From: Pseudomonas piscis | GTDB lineage: Bacteria > Pseudomonadota > Gammaproteobacteria > Pseudomonadales > Pseudomonadaceae | Direction: 5' to 3' | NCBI RefSeq assembly: GCF_009380155.1 | Contig: NZ_WHUV01000004.1 | Coordinates: 1-64,000 of the forward strand | DNA length: 64,000 bases | Shown: positions 1 to 8,519 of the stretch, piece by piece | Layout of the letters: each line of letters starts with the position of its first letter | How positions within the stretch are numbered: position 1 is the first letter of the stretch | Notes under the pieces: model-generated | The model's input: only the letters and a program-made list of their open reading frames with translations | The model's database searches: none | What the model was told of the DNA's origin: nothing | Translations under genes and position numbers: made by a program

Positions 1-3000
1 ATGGTGGCTTCAACCTTGCCCGCGTCTTTGTACACATCATCTGCCGGGGCAGGGACGGTCACGGTGCCAGTGGTTTTACCGGCTTCGATGGTGATCACTG
101 CGCCGTTGGACAAGGTCACGGTGACCGGAGTACCGGCAGCGTTGGTCAAGGTGGCGGTGTAGGTGATCTGGCCACCTTCGGCGACCGTACCAGTAGCACT
201 CAGGCTCAGACCAGTGTCATCAACAGTGTCAGTGACGTTGGTATTCACCGGGGTCTTATCGGCGACCAGGTTCTCGTAGTTGCCACCGCTCACATTGGTG
301 ATGGCGTTGGTGACAGAGCTGTGACCAACCAGGGCATCGTTTGGTGCAGTGACGTTGATCGAGGCAGTGGTTTCACCGACTGGGATAGTGATCTTTTCAC
401 CATTGGCCAGGGTTACGGTCACAGGCGAACCGGTGACTGGTGCGGTCACGGTGACGGTGTAGGTGATCTGGCCACCTTCAGCTGCCGAAGGAGTCGCCTT
501 CAACGATACGGTGGAGTCGTCGATGGTGTCAGTGACGTTGGTGACGGCTGGGGCTGGATTGGTAACCAGGTTCTCGAAGTTGCCGCCTTCAGCCTTGGTA
601 ATGGTCGTTTCAACCTTGCCCGCGTCTTTGTAGACGTCATCGGCCGGTGCTGGAACGGTGACGGTACCGGTGGTTTTACCCGCTTCAATGGTGATGACCG
701 CGCCGTTGCTCAGGGTCACGGTGACCGGAGTACCGGCAGCGTTGGTCAAGGTAGCGGTGTAGGTGATTTGGCCACCTTCGGCGACCGTACCAGTAGCGCT
801 CAAGCTCAAACCAGTGTCGTCGACGGTATCGGTGACGTTGGTATTAACTGGAGTCTTATCGGCGACCAAGTTCTCGTAGTTGCCGCCGCTCACATCGGTG
901 ATGGAGTTGGTCACCGAAGTGTGGCCAACCAGCGCGTCGTTTGGTGCAGTGATGTTGATCGAGGCGGTGGTTTCACCGACTGGGATGGTGATTTTTTCAC
1001 CATTGGCCAGGGTTACGGTCACAGGCGAGCCAGTCACAGGTGCAGTGACGGTCACTGTGTAGGTGATCTGTCCACCTTCAGCTGCCGACGGAGTCGCTTT
1101 CAACGACACAGTCGAGTCGTCGATGGTGTCAGTGACGTTGGTGACGGCCGGCGCTGGGTTGGTAACCAGGTTCTCGAAATTACCGCCTTCAGCCTTGGTA
1201 ATGGTGGCTTCAACCTTGCCAGCATCCTTGTACACATCATCTGCCGGGGCAGGGACGGTGACGGTACCAGTGGTTTTACCCGCCTCGATGGTGATTACGG
1301 CGCCGTTGCTCAGGGTCACGGTCACCGGAGTGCCGGCGGCGTTGGTCAAGGTGGCGGTGTAGGTGATCTGGCCACCTTCGGCCACGGTTCCGGTGGCGGA
1401 CAGCGTCAAACCAGTGTCATCAACGGTATCGGTGACGTTGGTATTAACTGGAGTCTTATCGGCGACCAAGTTCTCGTAGTTACCGCCAGTCACATCGGTG
1501 ATGGAGTTGGTCACCGAAGTGTGGCCAACCAGCGCGTCGTTCGGTGCAGTAACGTTGATCGAAGCAGTGGTTTCACCGACTGGGATGGTGATTTTTTCAC
1601 CGTTGGCCAACGTGACGGTCACAGGAGAACCGGTGACTGGGGCAGTCACGGTTACGGTGTAGGTGATCTGTCCACCTTCAGCTGCCGAAGGCGTTGCCTT
1701 CAGCGATACAGTCGAGTCGTCGATGGTGTCGGTCACGTTAGTGACCGCTGGCGCCGGGTTGGTAACCAGGTTCTCGAAGTTGCCGCCTTCGGCCTTGGTG
1801 ATGGTCGCTTCGACTTTACCGGCATCTTTATAGACGTCATCGGCCGGCGCCGGAACAGTGACGGTACCGGTGGTCTTGCCTGCTTCGATAGTGATTACGG
1901 CGCCGTTGGACAGAGTCACGGTAACCGGAGTACCGGCAGCGTTGGTCAGTGTCGCGGTGTAGGTGATCTGGCCACCTTCGGCCACGGTTCCGGTGGCCGA
2001 AAGGCTGAGGCCAGTGTCATCGACGGTGTCAGTGACGTTGGTATTCACCGGGGTCTTATCGGCGACCAGGTTCTCGTAGTTACCACCACTCACATCGGTG
2101 ATCGAGTTGGTGACGGAGCCATGGCCAACCAGTGCGTCGTTCGGTGCTGTGATGTTGATCGAGGCGGTGGTTTCACCCACTGGAATGGTGATTTTTTCAC
2201 CATTGGCCAACGTGACGGTCACAGGAGAACCGGTGACTGGGGCAGTCACGGTTACGGTGTAGGTGATCTGTCCACCTTCAGCGGCCGATGGGGTCGCCTT
2301 CAACAATACGGTGGAGTCGTCGATGGTGTCAGTGACGTTGGTGACGGCTGGGGCTGGATTGGTAACCAGGTTCTCGAAGTTGCCGCCTTCAGCCTTGGTA
2401 ATGGTCGTTTCAACCTTGCCCGCGTCTTTGTAGACGTCATCTGCCGGGGCAGGGACGGTGACGGTACCAGTGGTTTTACCGGCTTCAATGGTGATTACGG
2501 CGCCGTTGCTCAGGGTCACGGTCACCGGAGTGCCGGCAGTGTTGGTCAGGGTGGCGGTGTAAATAATGGAACCGCCTTCAGCCACAGTCCCGGTAGCGGA
2601 CAGGGTCAAACCAGTGTCATCAACGGTGTCGGTAACGTTGGTGTTAACCGGGGTTTTATCGGCGACCAGGTTCTCGTAGTTACCGCCACTTACGTCAGTG
2701 ATCGAGTTAGTGACGGAAGAGTGACCAACCAGGGCGTCGTTCGGGGCTGTGACGTTGATCGAAGCAGTGGTTTCACCGACTGGGATGGTGATCTTTTCGC
2801 CATTGGCCAAAGTGACAGTCACAGGCGAACCTGTCACAGGTGCAGTGACGGTAACGGTATAGGTGATCTGTCCACCTTCAGCCGCCGATGGGGTCGCCTT
2901 GAGCGACACCGTCGAATCATCGATGGTGTCAGTGACGTTGGTGACGGCTGGGTCTGGATTGGTCACCAGATTTTCGAAGTTACCGCCTTCGGCTTTGGTG

Positions 3001-5940
3001 ATGGTCGCTTCGACCTTACCGGCATCTTTGTAGACATCGTCTGCCGGCGCTGGAACGGTGACGGTACCGGTGGTCTTGCCAGCTTCAATGGTGATCACTG
3101 CGCCGTTGGACAAGGTCACGGTGACCGGAGTACTGGCAGCATTGGTCAAGGTAGCGGTGTAAACAATGGAACCGCCTTCTGCCACAGTTCCGGTGGCCGA
3201 AAGGCTGAGCCCAGTGTCGTCGACAGTGTCGGTGACATTGGTGTTAACCGGCGTTTTATCGGCGACCAAGTTCTCGTAGTTACCGCCACTCACATCAGTG
3301 ATGGAGTTAGTGACGGAAGAGTGACCAATCAGTGCGTCGTTTGGAGCGGTGACGTTGATCGAAGCAGTGGTTTCACCGACTGGGATAGTGATCTTTTCAC
3401 CATTGGCCAGGGTTACGGTCACAGGCGAGCCGGTAACTGGCGCGGTCACGGTGACGGTGTAAGTGATTTGACCGCCCTCAGCCGCCGAAGGTGTTGCCTT
3501 CAACGACACGGTCGAATCATCGATAGTGTCGGTAACTTCAGTAACAGCCGGAGTTGTACTCGGCACCAAGTTCTCGAAGTTGCCGCCTTCAGCCTTGGTG
3601 ATAGTGGCTTCGACTTTGCCGGCATCTTTGTAGACGTCATCGGCAGGCGCCGGAACAGTGACTGTACCGGTGGTTTTACCCGCTTCAATGGTGATGACCG
3701 CGCCGTTGCTCAGGGTCACGGTGACCGGAGTACCGGCAGCGTTGGTCAAGGTAGCGGTGTAAATAATGGAACCGCCTTCGGCGACAGTCCCGGTAGCGCT
3801 CAAGCTCAGACCGGTGTCATCAACAGTGTCAGTGACGTTGGTATTAACTGGAGTCTTATCGGCGACCAAGTTCTCGTAGTTGCCACCGCTCACATCGGTG
3901 ATGGAGTTGGTCACCGATGTGTGGCCAACCAGCGCGTCGTTTGGAGCAGTGACGTTGATCGAGGCAGTGGTTTCACCCACTGGAATGGTGATTTTTTCAC
4001 CATTGGCCAACGTGACAGTCACAGGCGAGCCAGTCACAGGTGCAGTGACGGTCACGGTATAGGTGATCTGTCCACCTTCGGCTGCCGAAGGCGTTGCCTT
4101 CAGCGATACAGTCGAGTCGTCGATGGTGTCGGTCACGTTAGTGACCGCTGGCGCCGGGTTGGTAACCAGGTTCTCGAAGTTGCCGCCTTCGGCCTTGGTG
4201 ATGGTCGCTTCGACTTTACCGGCATCTTTATAGACGTCATCGGCCGGCGCCGGAACAGTGACGGTACCGGTGGTCTTGCCTGCTTCGATAGTAATCACCG
4301 CACCGTTACTCAAAGTCACGGTGACCGGAGTACCAGCAGCATTGGTCAAGGTAGCGGTGTAGGTGATCTGGCCACCTTCGGCGACCGTACCAGTAGCGCT
4401 CAAGCTCAAACCAGTGTCGTCGACGGTATCGGTGACGTTGGTATTAACTGGAGTCTTATCGGCGACCAGGTTCTCGTAGTTACCGCCACTTACGTCAGTG
4501 ATCGAGTTAGTGACGGAAGAGTGACCAACCAGGGCGTCGTTCGGGGCTGTGACGTTGATCGAGGCAGTGGTTTCACCCACTGGAATGGTGATCTTCTCGC
4601 CATTGGCCAACGTGACAGTCACAGGCGAACCAGTCACAGGTGCAGTGACGGTCACGGTATAGGTGATCTGGCCACCTTCGGCTGCCGAAGGGGTCGCCTT
4701 CAGCGATACGGTGGAGTCGTCGATGGTGTCAGTGACGTTGGTGACGGCTGGCGTCGTGCTCGGCACCAAGTTCTCGAAATTACCGCCTTCAGCCTTGGTG
4801 ATGGTGGCTTCAACCTTGCCGGCGTCTTTATAGACGTCATCGGCAGGAGCCGGAACGGTGACGGTACCGGTAGTCTTGCCTGCTTCGATAGTAATCACCG
4901 CACCGTTGCTCAAAGTCACGGTGACAGGGGTACCAGCAGCATTGGTCAAGGTAGCTGTGTAGGTGATTTGGCCACCTTCGGCCACGGTTCCGGTGGCCGA
5001 AAGGCTGAGGCCAGTGTCATCGACGGTGTCAGTGACGTTGGTATTCACCGGGGTCTTATCGGCGACCAGATTCTCGTAGTTACCGCCAGTCACGTCAGTG
5101 ATGGAGTTGGTGACGGAGGAGTGACCAACCAGCGCATCGTTTGGAGCGGTGACGTTGATCGAGGCGGTGGTTTCACCGACTGGGATGGTGATCTTTTCAC
5201 CATTGGCCAAAGTGACAGTCACAGGCGAACCGGTGACTGGCGCGGTCACGGTGACGGTGTAAGTGATTTGACCGCCCTCAGCCGCCGACGGAGTCGCTTT
5301 CAACGACACGGTCGAATCATCGGTAGTGTCGGTAACTTCAGTAACAGCCGGAGTTGTACTCGGCACCAAGTTCTCGAAGTTGCCGCCTTCAGCCTTGGTG
5401 ATAGTGGCTTCGACTTTGCCGGCATCTTTGTAGACGTCATCGGCAGGCGCCGGAACAGTGACTGTACCGGTGGTTTTACCCGCTTCAATGGTGATCACCG
5501 CGCCGTTGCTCAAAGTCACGGTCACCGGAGTACCGGCAGGATTGGTCAGTGTCGCGGTATAGGTGATCGAGCCACCTTCAGCCACGGTGCCGGTGGCACT
5601 CAAGCTCAGTCCAGTGTCGTCGATGGTGTCGGTAACCGTGGTCACCGCCTTATCGGGGCTGGGAACCAGGTTCTCGAAGTTGCCGCCATCGGCCTTGGTG
5701 ATGCCGACTTCAACCTTGTCGCCATTCTTGTAGACATCATCGGCTGGTGCCGGGACGTTGATCGAACCGCTGGACTTGCCCGCCTCGATGGTGATCACCG
5801 AGCCGTTGGACAAGGTGATGGTCACCGGGGTCTGCGCCGGGTTGGTCAGGGTTGCGGTGTAGGTGATCTGCCCACCTTCGGTGACGCTGGCATCGGCGGT
5901 CAGGGTTACCGTGGTGGTGTCGATGGTATCGGTGACCTGG
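1..5940 (-). repeat. About 20 tandem 300-bp repeats inside lapA
   Basis: The 300-base unit is visible by eye because the same words recur every five sequence lines. Up to about 5340 two unit types alternate, making a 600-base super-repeat. Type A contains the protein words GNFENLV and PADDVYKDAGKVEATI; type B contains GNYENLV and NGEKITIPVGETTASI. The two units nearest the N-terminus (5341-5940) break the alternation and are more diverged. Long stretches are base-for-base identical between distant units, for example 1681-1892 with 4081-4292 and 3524-3695 with 5324-5495. Such identity points to recent homogenisation by recombination or conversion and makes this region prone to mis-assembly and length variation. 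Confidence 0.95.
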
Positions 5941-6767
5941 GTCACCGCCGGCTTCGGATCGACAGTGACCAGCAGGCCACCGCCGCCGGTGGTGCCGGTC
6001 ACGCTTACGCTGATCTGGCCCGGGTCGATATAGACGTTGTCCTGGGGCGCCATGGGCACCTGTACGGTCCCGGTCAGCTGGCCGGCGCTGATCACGATGA
6101 CCGCGCCATTGGACAGGGTGACGCTCAGGTCCGTGAGCGGAGCCTGGGTCACGGTGGCGGTATAGACCAGGGTGCCACCGGCTTCGGTAATGGTCGGGGT
6201 GGCGCTGAGGGTCAGGGTGGCCGGACGCAGGCTATCGCTGCCGCTGCCGCCACCATTGGCTGCACCCAAGCCGTTGCCGTTGGCGAGGCCGCCGAAGTTG
6301 TTGTCCAGGGCCGAAGTGGCCCGGCCCAGGCCGGCAGTCGGGAAGCCGATAGTGGGATCTACCCGGCCGGCGGTTTCCTGCAATTGGACGAAGCTGTGGC
6401 CACCTCCGGCATTGCCTCCGGTACCGGCAGCGGTCGGGCCGGCGGCAGTGGCTTCAAGGTCGGTGGTCGGGTCGACGCCAGCGGCGATGGCCTGCTGCAG
6501 TTCTTCGACCGAAGGCGCGGCTTGCGCGGCGGCCTGGGCCAGGTCGGCGCCGGAGTCCGGAGCGGCACCGCTCCATTGAGTGTCGCGCCCCAGGTCGAGC
6601 GTACGGCCATCGGTCAGCTCCAGGCTGACGGCGCCCGCGGGACCGGTATCCACCTGGTCGCCCACGAACAAGCGGTCGCCCTCGATGAGTACACGCCGGA
6701 TCCCTTCCGGGGATACCACGAAAACTTGACCGACAATGCTTTTGACGATGGCAACAACACTGCTCAT
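1..6767 (-). CDS. lapA: Large repetitive adhesin LapA, N-terminal part (continues beyond base 1)
   Basis: Cell-surface adhesin secreted by a type I system for irreversible attachment and biofilm formation. The ATG has its A at 6767 with GGAG about 9 bases upstream; the frame stays open to base 1, so about 2,255 codons are visible and the C-terminal secretion signal is missing. Residues 1-120 resemble the LapA retention module (start MSSVVAIVKSIVGQVF, no Sec signal). TAAG at residues 107-110 matches the site cut by the periplasmic protease LapG in P. fluorescens Pf0-1 LapA; a second TAAG follows at 112-115. A Gly/Ala/Asn-rich linker and one divergent Ig-like domain lead, from about residue 276, into 100-residue beta-sandwich-like repeats alternating between two sequence types. 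The gene is divergent from lapEBC, its presumed exporter. No lapD or lapG is seen in the window. Confidence 0.93.
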   Translation of the reverse strand, partial: MSSVVAIVKSIVGQVFVVSPEGIRRVLIEGDRLFVGDQVDTGPAGAVSLELTDGRTLDLGRDTQWSGAAPDSGADLAQAAAQAAPSVEELQQAIAAGVDPTTDLEATAAGPTAAGTGGNAGGGHSFVQLQETAGRVDPTIGFPTAGLGRATSALDNNFGGLANGNGLGAANGGGSGSDSLRPATLTLSATPTITEAGGTLVYTATVTQAPLTDLSVTLSNGAVIVISAGQLTGTVQVPMAPQDNVYIDPGQISVSVTGTTGGGGLLVTVDPKPAVTQVTDTIDTTTVTLTADASVTEGGQITYTATLTNPAQTPVTITLSNGSVITIEAGKSSGSINVPAPADDVYKNGDKVEVGITKADGGNFENLVPSPDKAVTTVTDTIDDTGLSLSATGTVAEGGSITYTATLTNPAGTPVTVTLSNGAVITIEAGKTTGTVTVPAPADDVYKDAGKVEATITKAEGGNFENLVPSTTPAVTEVTDTTDDSTVSLKATPSAAEGGQITYTVTVTAPVTGSPVTVTLANGEKITIPVGETTASINVTAPNDALVGHSSVTNSITDVTGGNYENLVADKTPVNTNVTDTVDDTGLSLSATGTVAEGGQITYTATLTNAAGTPVTVTLSNGAVITIEAGKTTGTVTVPAPADDVYKDAGKVEATITKAEGGNFENLVPSTTPAVTNVTDTIDDSTVSLKATPSAAEGGQITYTVTVTAPVTGSPVTVTLANGEKITIPVGETTASINVTAPNDALVGHSSVTNSITDVSGGNYENLVADKTPVNTNVTDTVDDTGLSLSATGTVAEGGQITYTATLTNAAGTPVTVTLSNGAVITIEAGKTTGTVTVPAPADDVYKDAGKVEATITKAEGGNFENLVTNPAPAVTNVTDTIDDSTVSLKATPSAAEGGQITYTVTVTAPVTGSPVTVTLANGEKITIPVGETTASINVTAPNDALVGHTSVTNSITDVSGGNYENLVADKTPVNTNVTDTVDDTGLSLSATGTVAEGGSIIYTATLTNAAGTPVTVTLSNGAVITIEAGKTTGTVTVPAPADDVYKDAGKVEATITKAEGGNFENLVPSTTPAVTEVTDTIDDSTVSLKATPSAAEGGQITYTVTVTAPVTGSPVTVTLANGEKITIPVGETTASINVTAPNDALIGHSSVTNSITDVSGGNYENLVADKTPVNTNVTDTVDDTGLSLSATGTVAEGGSIVYTATLTNAASTPVTVTLSNGAVITIEAGKTTGTVTVPAPADDVYKDAGKVEATITKAEGGNFENLVTNPDPAVTNVTDTIDDSTVSLKATPSAAEGGQITYTVTVTAPVTGSPVTVTLANGEKITIPVGETTASINVTAPNDALVGHSSVTNSITDVSGGNYENLVADKTPVNTNVTDTVDDTGLTLSATGTVAEGGSIIYTATLTNTAGTPVTVTLSNGAVITIEAGKTTGTVTVPAPADDVYKDAGKVETTITKAEGGNFENLVTNPAPAVTNVTDTIDDSTVLLKATPSAAEGGQITYTVTVTAPVTGSPVTVTLANGEKITIPVGETTASINITAPNDALVGHGSVTNSITDVSGGNYENLVADKTPVNTNVTDTVDDTGLSLSATGTVAEGGQITYTATLTNAAGTPVTVTLSNGAVITIEAGKTTGTVTVPAPADDVYKDAGKVEATITKAEGGNFENLVTNPAPAVTNVTDTIDDSTVSLKATPSAAEGGQITYTVTVTAPVTGSPVTVTLANGEKITIPVGETTASINVTAPNDALVGHTSVTNSITDVTGGNYENLVADKTPVNTNVTDTVDDTGLTLSATGTVAEGGQITYTATLTNAAGTPVTVTLSNGAVITIEAGKTTGTVTVPAPADDVYKDAGKVEATITKAEGGNFENLVTNPAPAVTNVTDTIDDSTVSLKATPSAAEGGQITYTVTVTAPVTGSPVTVTLANGEKITIPVGETTASINITAPNDALVGHTSVTNSITDVSGGNYENLVADKTPVNTNVTDTVDDTGLSLSATGTVAEGGQITYTATLTNAAGTPVTVTLSNGAVITIEAGKTTGTVTVPAPADDVYKDAGKVETTITKAEGGNFENLVTNPAPAVTNVTDTIDDSTVSLKATPSAAEGGQITYTVTVTAPVTGSPVTVTLANGEKITIPVGETTASINVTAPNDALVGHSSVTNAITNVSGGNYENLVADKTPVNTNVTDTVDDTGLSLSATGTVAEGGQITYTATLTNAAGTPVTVTLSNGAVITIEAGKTTGTVTVPAPADDVYKDAGKVEAT

Positions 6768-7128
6768 TAAGGACTCTCCGGTGTACCGCTCATTCGACTT
6801 CCATGTACCGGCTCGGGCGCTGGCCGCAGCTCAGTCTGGGGGTACATTGCTGTGTATTTGGGAACGGGTAATTGACAGGGTGGCGTCAATATTTTGGCTA
6901 TATTCTTTCGAAATTAAGTTTATGCCAAACTATTGACCTTATGGGTGCCATCCTAAACAATCGCTCTATTAATGTCACATTGATATTCACGCGGTAACCT
7001 GACTTGAAGTATGTGAACCAGTTCTTAGTTTGAACTTTCCGACAGACGGTCGTTGTGGTTGTAGTCATTCGATGTGGTTCCACGTTCTGACGTGAATCTG
7101 GACATGCCGTCCGAGGAAATTTCTTACC
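6768..7128. promoter_or_regulatory. Divergent lapA / lapE intergenic region
   Basis: This 361-base A+T-richer gap between two outward-reading genes must hold promoters for both lapA and lapEBC. Its clearest element is an inverted repeat at 6871-6890: ATTGAC, eight bases, GTCAAT. A further ATTGACC half-site lies near 6932. In other pseudomonads the c-di-GMP-responsive regulator FleQ controls lap and matrix genes and its known sites contain GTCAAT/ATTGAC halves. The half-site match is seen; FleQ binding here is inference. I could not place convincing -35/-10 pairs. Confidence 0.5.
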
Positions 7129-8481
7129 ATGCGTTTTCACCTGTTCAAGGCCCTGCCCTTCGCTCTTGCCGCCAGTTTCGTACAGGCGCAGACACTCCCT
7201 GAAGCCATGCAGAAAGCACTGGATGTGCACCCGGAAATCCAGGCCGGCGTGAACAGCCGCCTGGCTGCCGATTACCAATTGAAAGCTGCCAAGGGTGGCT
7301 ACCTGCCCCGTGTCGACATGCTCGCCGGCTATGGCCGTGAAGGCACCGATAACCCTTCTACGCGTGCGGGTACTGGCAGCAATCACTGGGAGAGCATGAC
7401 CCGTGGTGAGTCAAGTTTACGTCTTCAGCAGATGGTTTTTGACGGTTTTGCCACTTCCAGCGAGGTGGGGCGTCAACAAGCCACCGTCAACTCCCGGGCC
7501 TATTCTCTGCTGGGCACTTCCGAGCGCACCGGCCTGACCGTGGCCCAGGTGTACCTGGACGTGCTGACCCGTCGCCAGTTCGTCCAGTTGGCCGAAGACA
7601 ACCTGCGCAACCACGAACGTATCTACGACCAGATCAAGCTGCGCACCCAGCGTGGCGTAGGCAGCGGCGCCGACCTCGACCAGGCTGAAGCGCGCCTGGC
7701 CCAGGCCCGCAACAACCTGATCACCGAGCAGACCAACCTGGCCGACGCCCAGACCAACTACCTGAGTGCGGTAGGGGAGCTGCCCGACCAGCTGGAGCGT
7801 CCTGCCAGCTTCATGGCGATGATGCCGGCCAACCTCGACGAGGCTCGCCGCCAGATGCTGGAGAACAGCCCGATCCTGCGTTCGGCCGAGTCCGATATCG
7901 TGGCGGCCGAGAAGCAGTACGAAGCGGCCAAGTCGGCGTTCTACCCACGTTTCGATGCGGAACTGGGACGCACCGCGGACAACGACCTGGACGGCCAGAA
8001 CGGCCACAACAACGAATGGCAGGCCATGCTGCGCATGCGCTTCAACCTGTTCGCCGGCGGCAGCAACAAGGCTGACCTGGAATCCAAGGCCTACCAGTCG
8101 AACCAGGCCCTGGATATCCGCAACAATGCCCTGCGGGTGCTGAACGAAGAGCTGGGCCTGGCCTGGAACGCCATGAACAACGCCAACTCCCAGGTGCCGA
8201 TCGCCCAGGAATACGTCGATCGCAGTACCGCGGTGCGTACCGCCTACCAGAAGCAGTTCAGCCTGGGCGAGCGTACCTTGCTGGACTTGCTCGACAGTGA
8301 AAACGAACTGTTCACCGCTTCCCGTCGCCTGGCCGAGATCAAGAACATTCAGTTATTTACTCAGTATCGAATCAAGGCGACCATTGGCGAGTTGCTCAAG
8401 AGCCAGGGAGTGGTCGCACCCATGGCTTCCGTCGTGCAGAACGACGTGAAGCCCAAGGTCCAGCTGCCTGGGATGAATTGA
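7129..8481 (+). CDS. lapE: TolC-family outer membrane protein of the LapA exporter
   Basis: A 450-residue outer membrane channel that completes the LapB-LapC-LapE type I secretion system. The start MRFHLFKALPFALAASFVQA is a Sec signal peptide with likely cleavage after VQA; the body has two TolC-type halves rich in Ala/Gln/Asn coiled-coil segments (for example around residues 130-210 and 330-410). Length is normal for the family. The ATG at 7129 is the first codon of the signal peptide. It is first in a three-gene run; the gap to lapB is only about 38 bases and lapB overlaps lapC, so all three are probably one transcript. Position opposite lapA supports the LapE name over a generic TolC/AggA label. 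Confidence 0.9.
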   Translation: MRFHLFKALPFALAASFVQAQTLPEAMQKALDVHPEIQAGVNSRLAADYQLKAAKGGYLPRVDMLAGYGREGTDNPSTRAGTGSNHWESMTRGESSLRLQQMVFDGFATSSEVGRQQATVNSRAYSLLGTSERTGLTVAQVYLDVLTRRQFVQLAEDNLRNHERIYDQIKLRTQRGVGSGADLDQAEARLAQARNNLITEQTNLADAQTNYLSAVGELPDQLERPASFMAMMPANLDEARRQMLENSPILRSAESDIVAAEKQYEAAKSAFYPRFDAELGRTADNDLDGQNGHNNEWQAMLRMRFNLFAGGSNKADLESKAYQSNQALDIRNNALRVLNEELGLAWNAMNNANSQVPIAQEYVDRSTAVRTAYQKQFSLGERTLLDLLDSENELFTASRRLAEIKNIQLFTQYRIKATIGELLKSQGVVAPMASVVQNDVKPKVQLPGMN

Positions 8482-8519
8482 GCTAATTTCATCCTTATAG
8501 CCAGCCAAGAGTGTCGAGA

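Noticed and set aside
321..6770. Open plus-strand frame of 2,149 codons opposite lapA
   Set aside because: Composition is Gly/Asp/Arg/Val-rich and simply mirrors the lapA repeats on the minus strand. It has no ribosome site and its length follows from GC-rich antisense codon bias; LapA explains the DNA.
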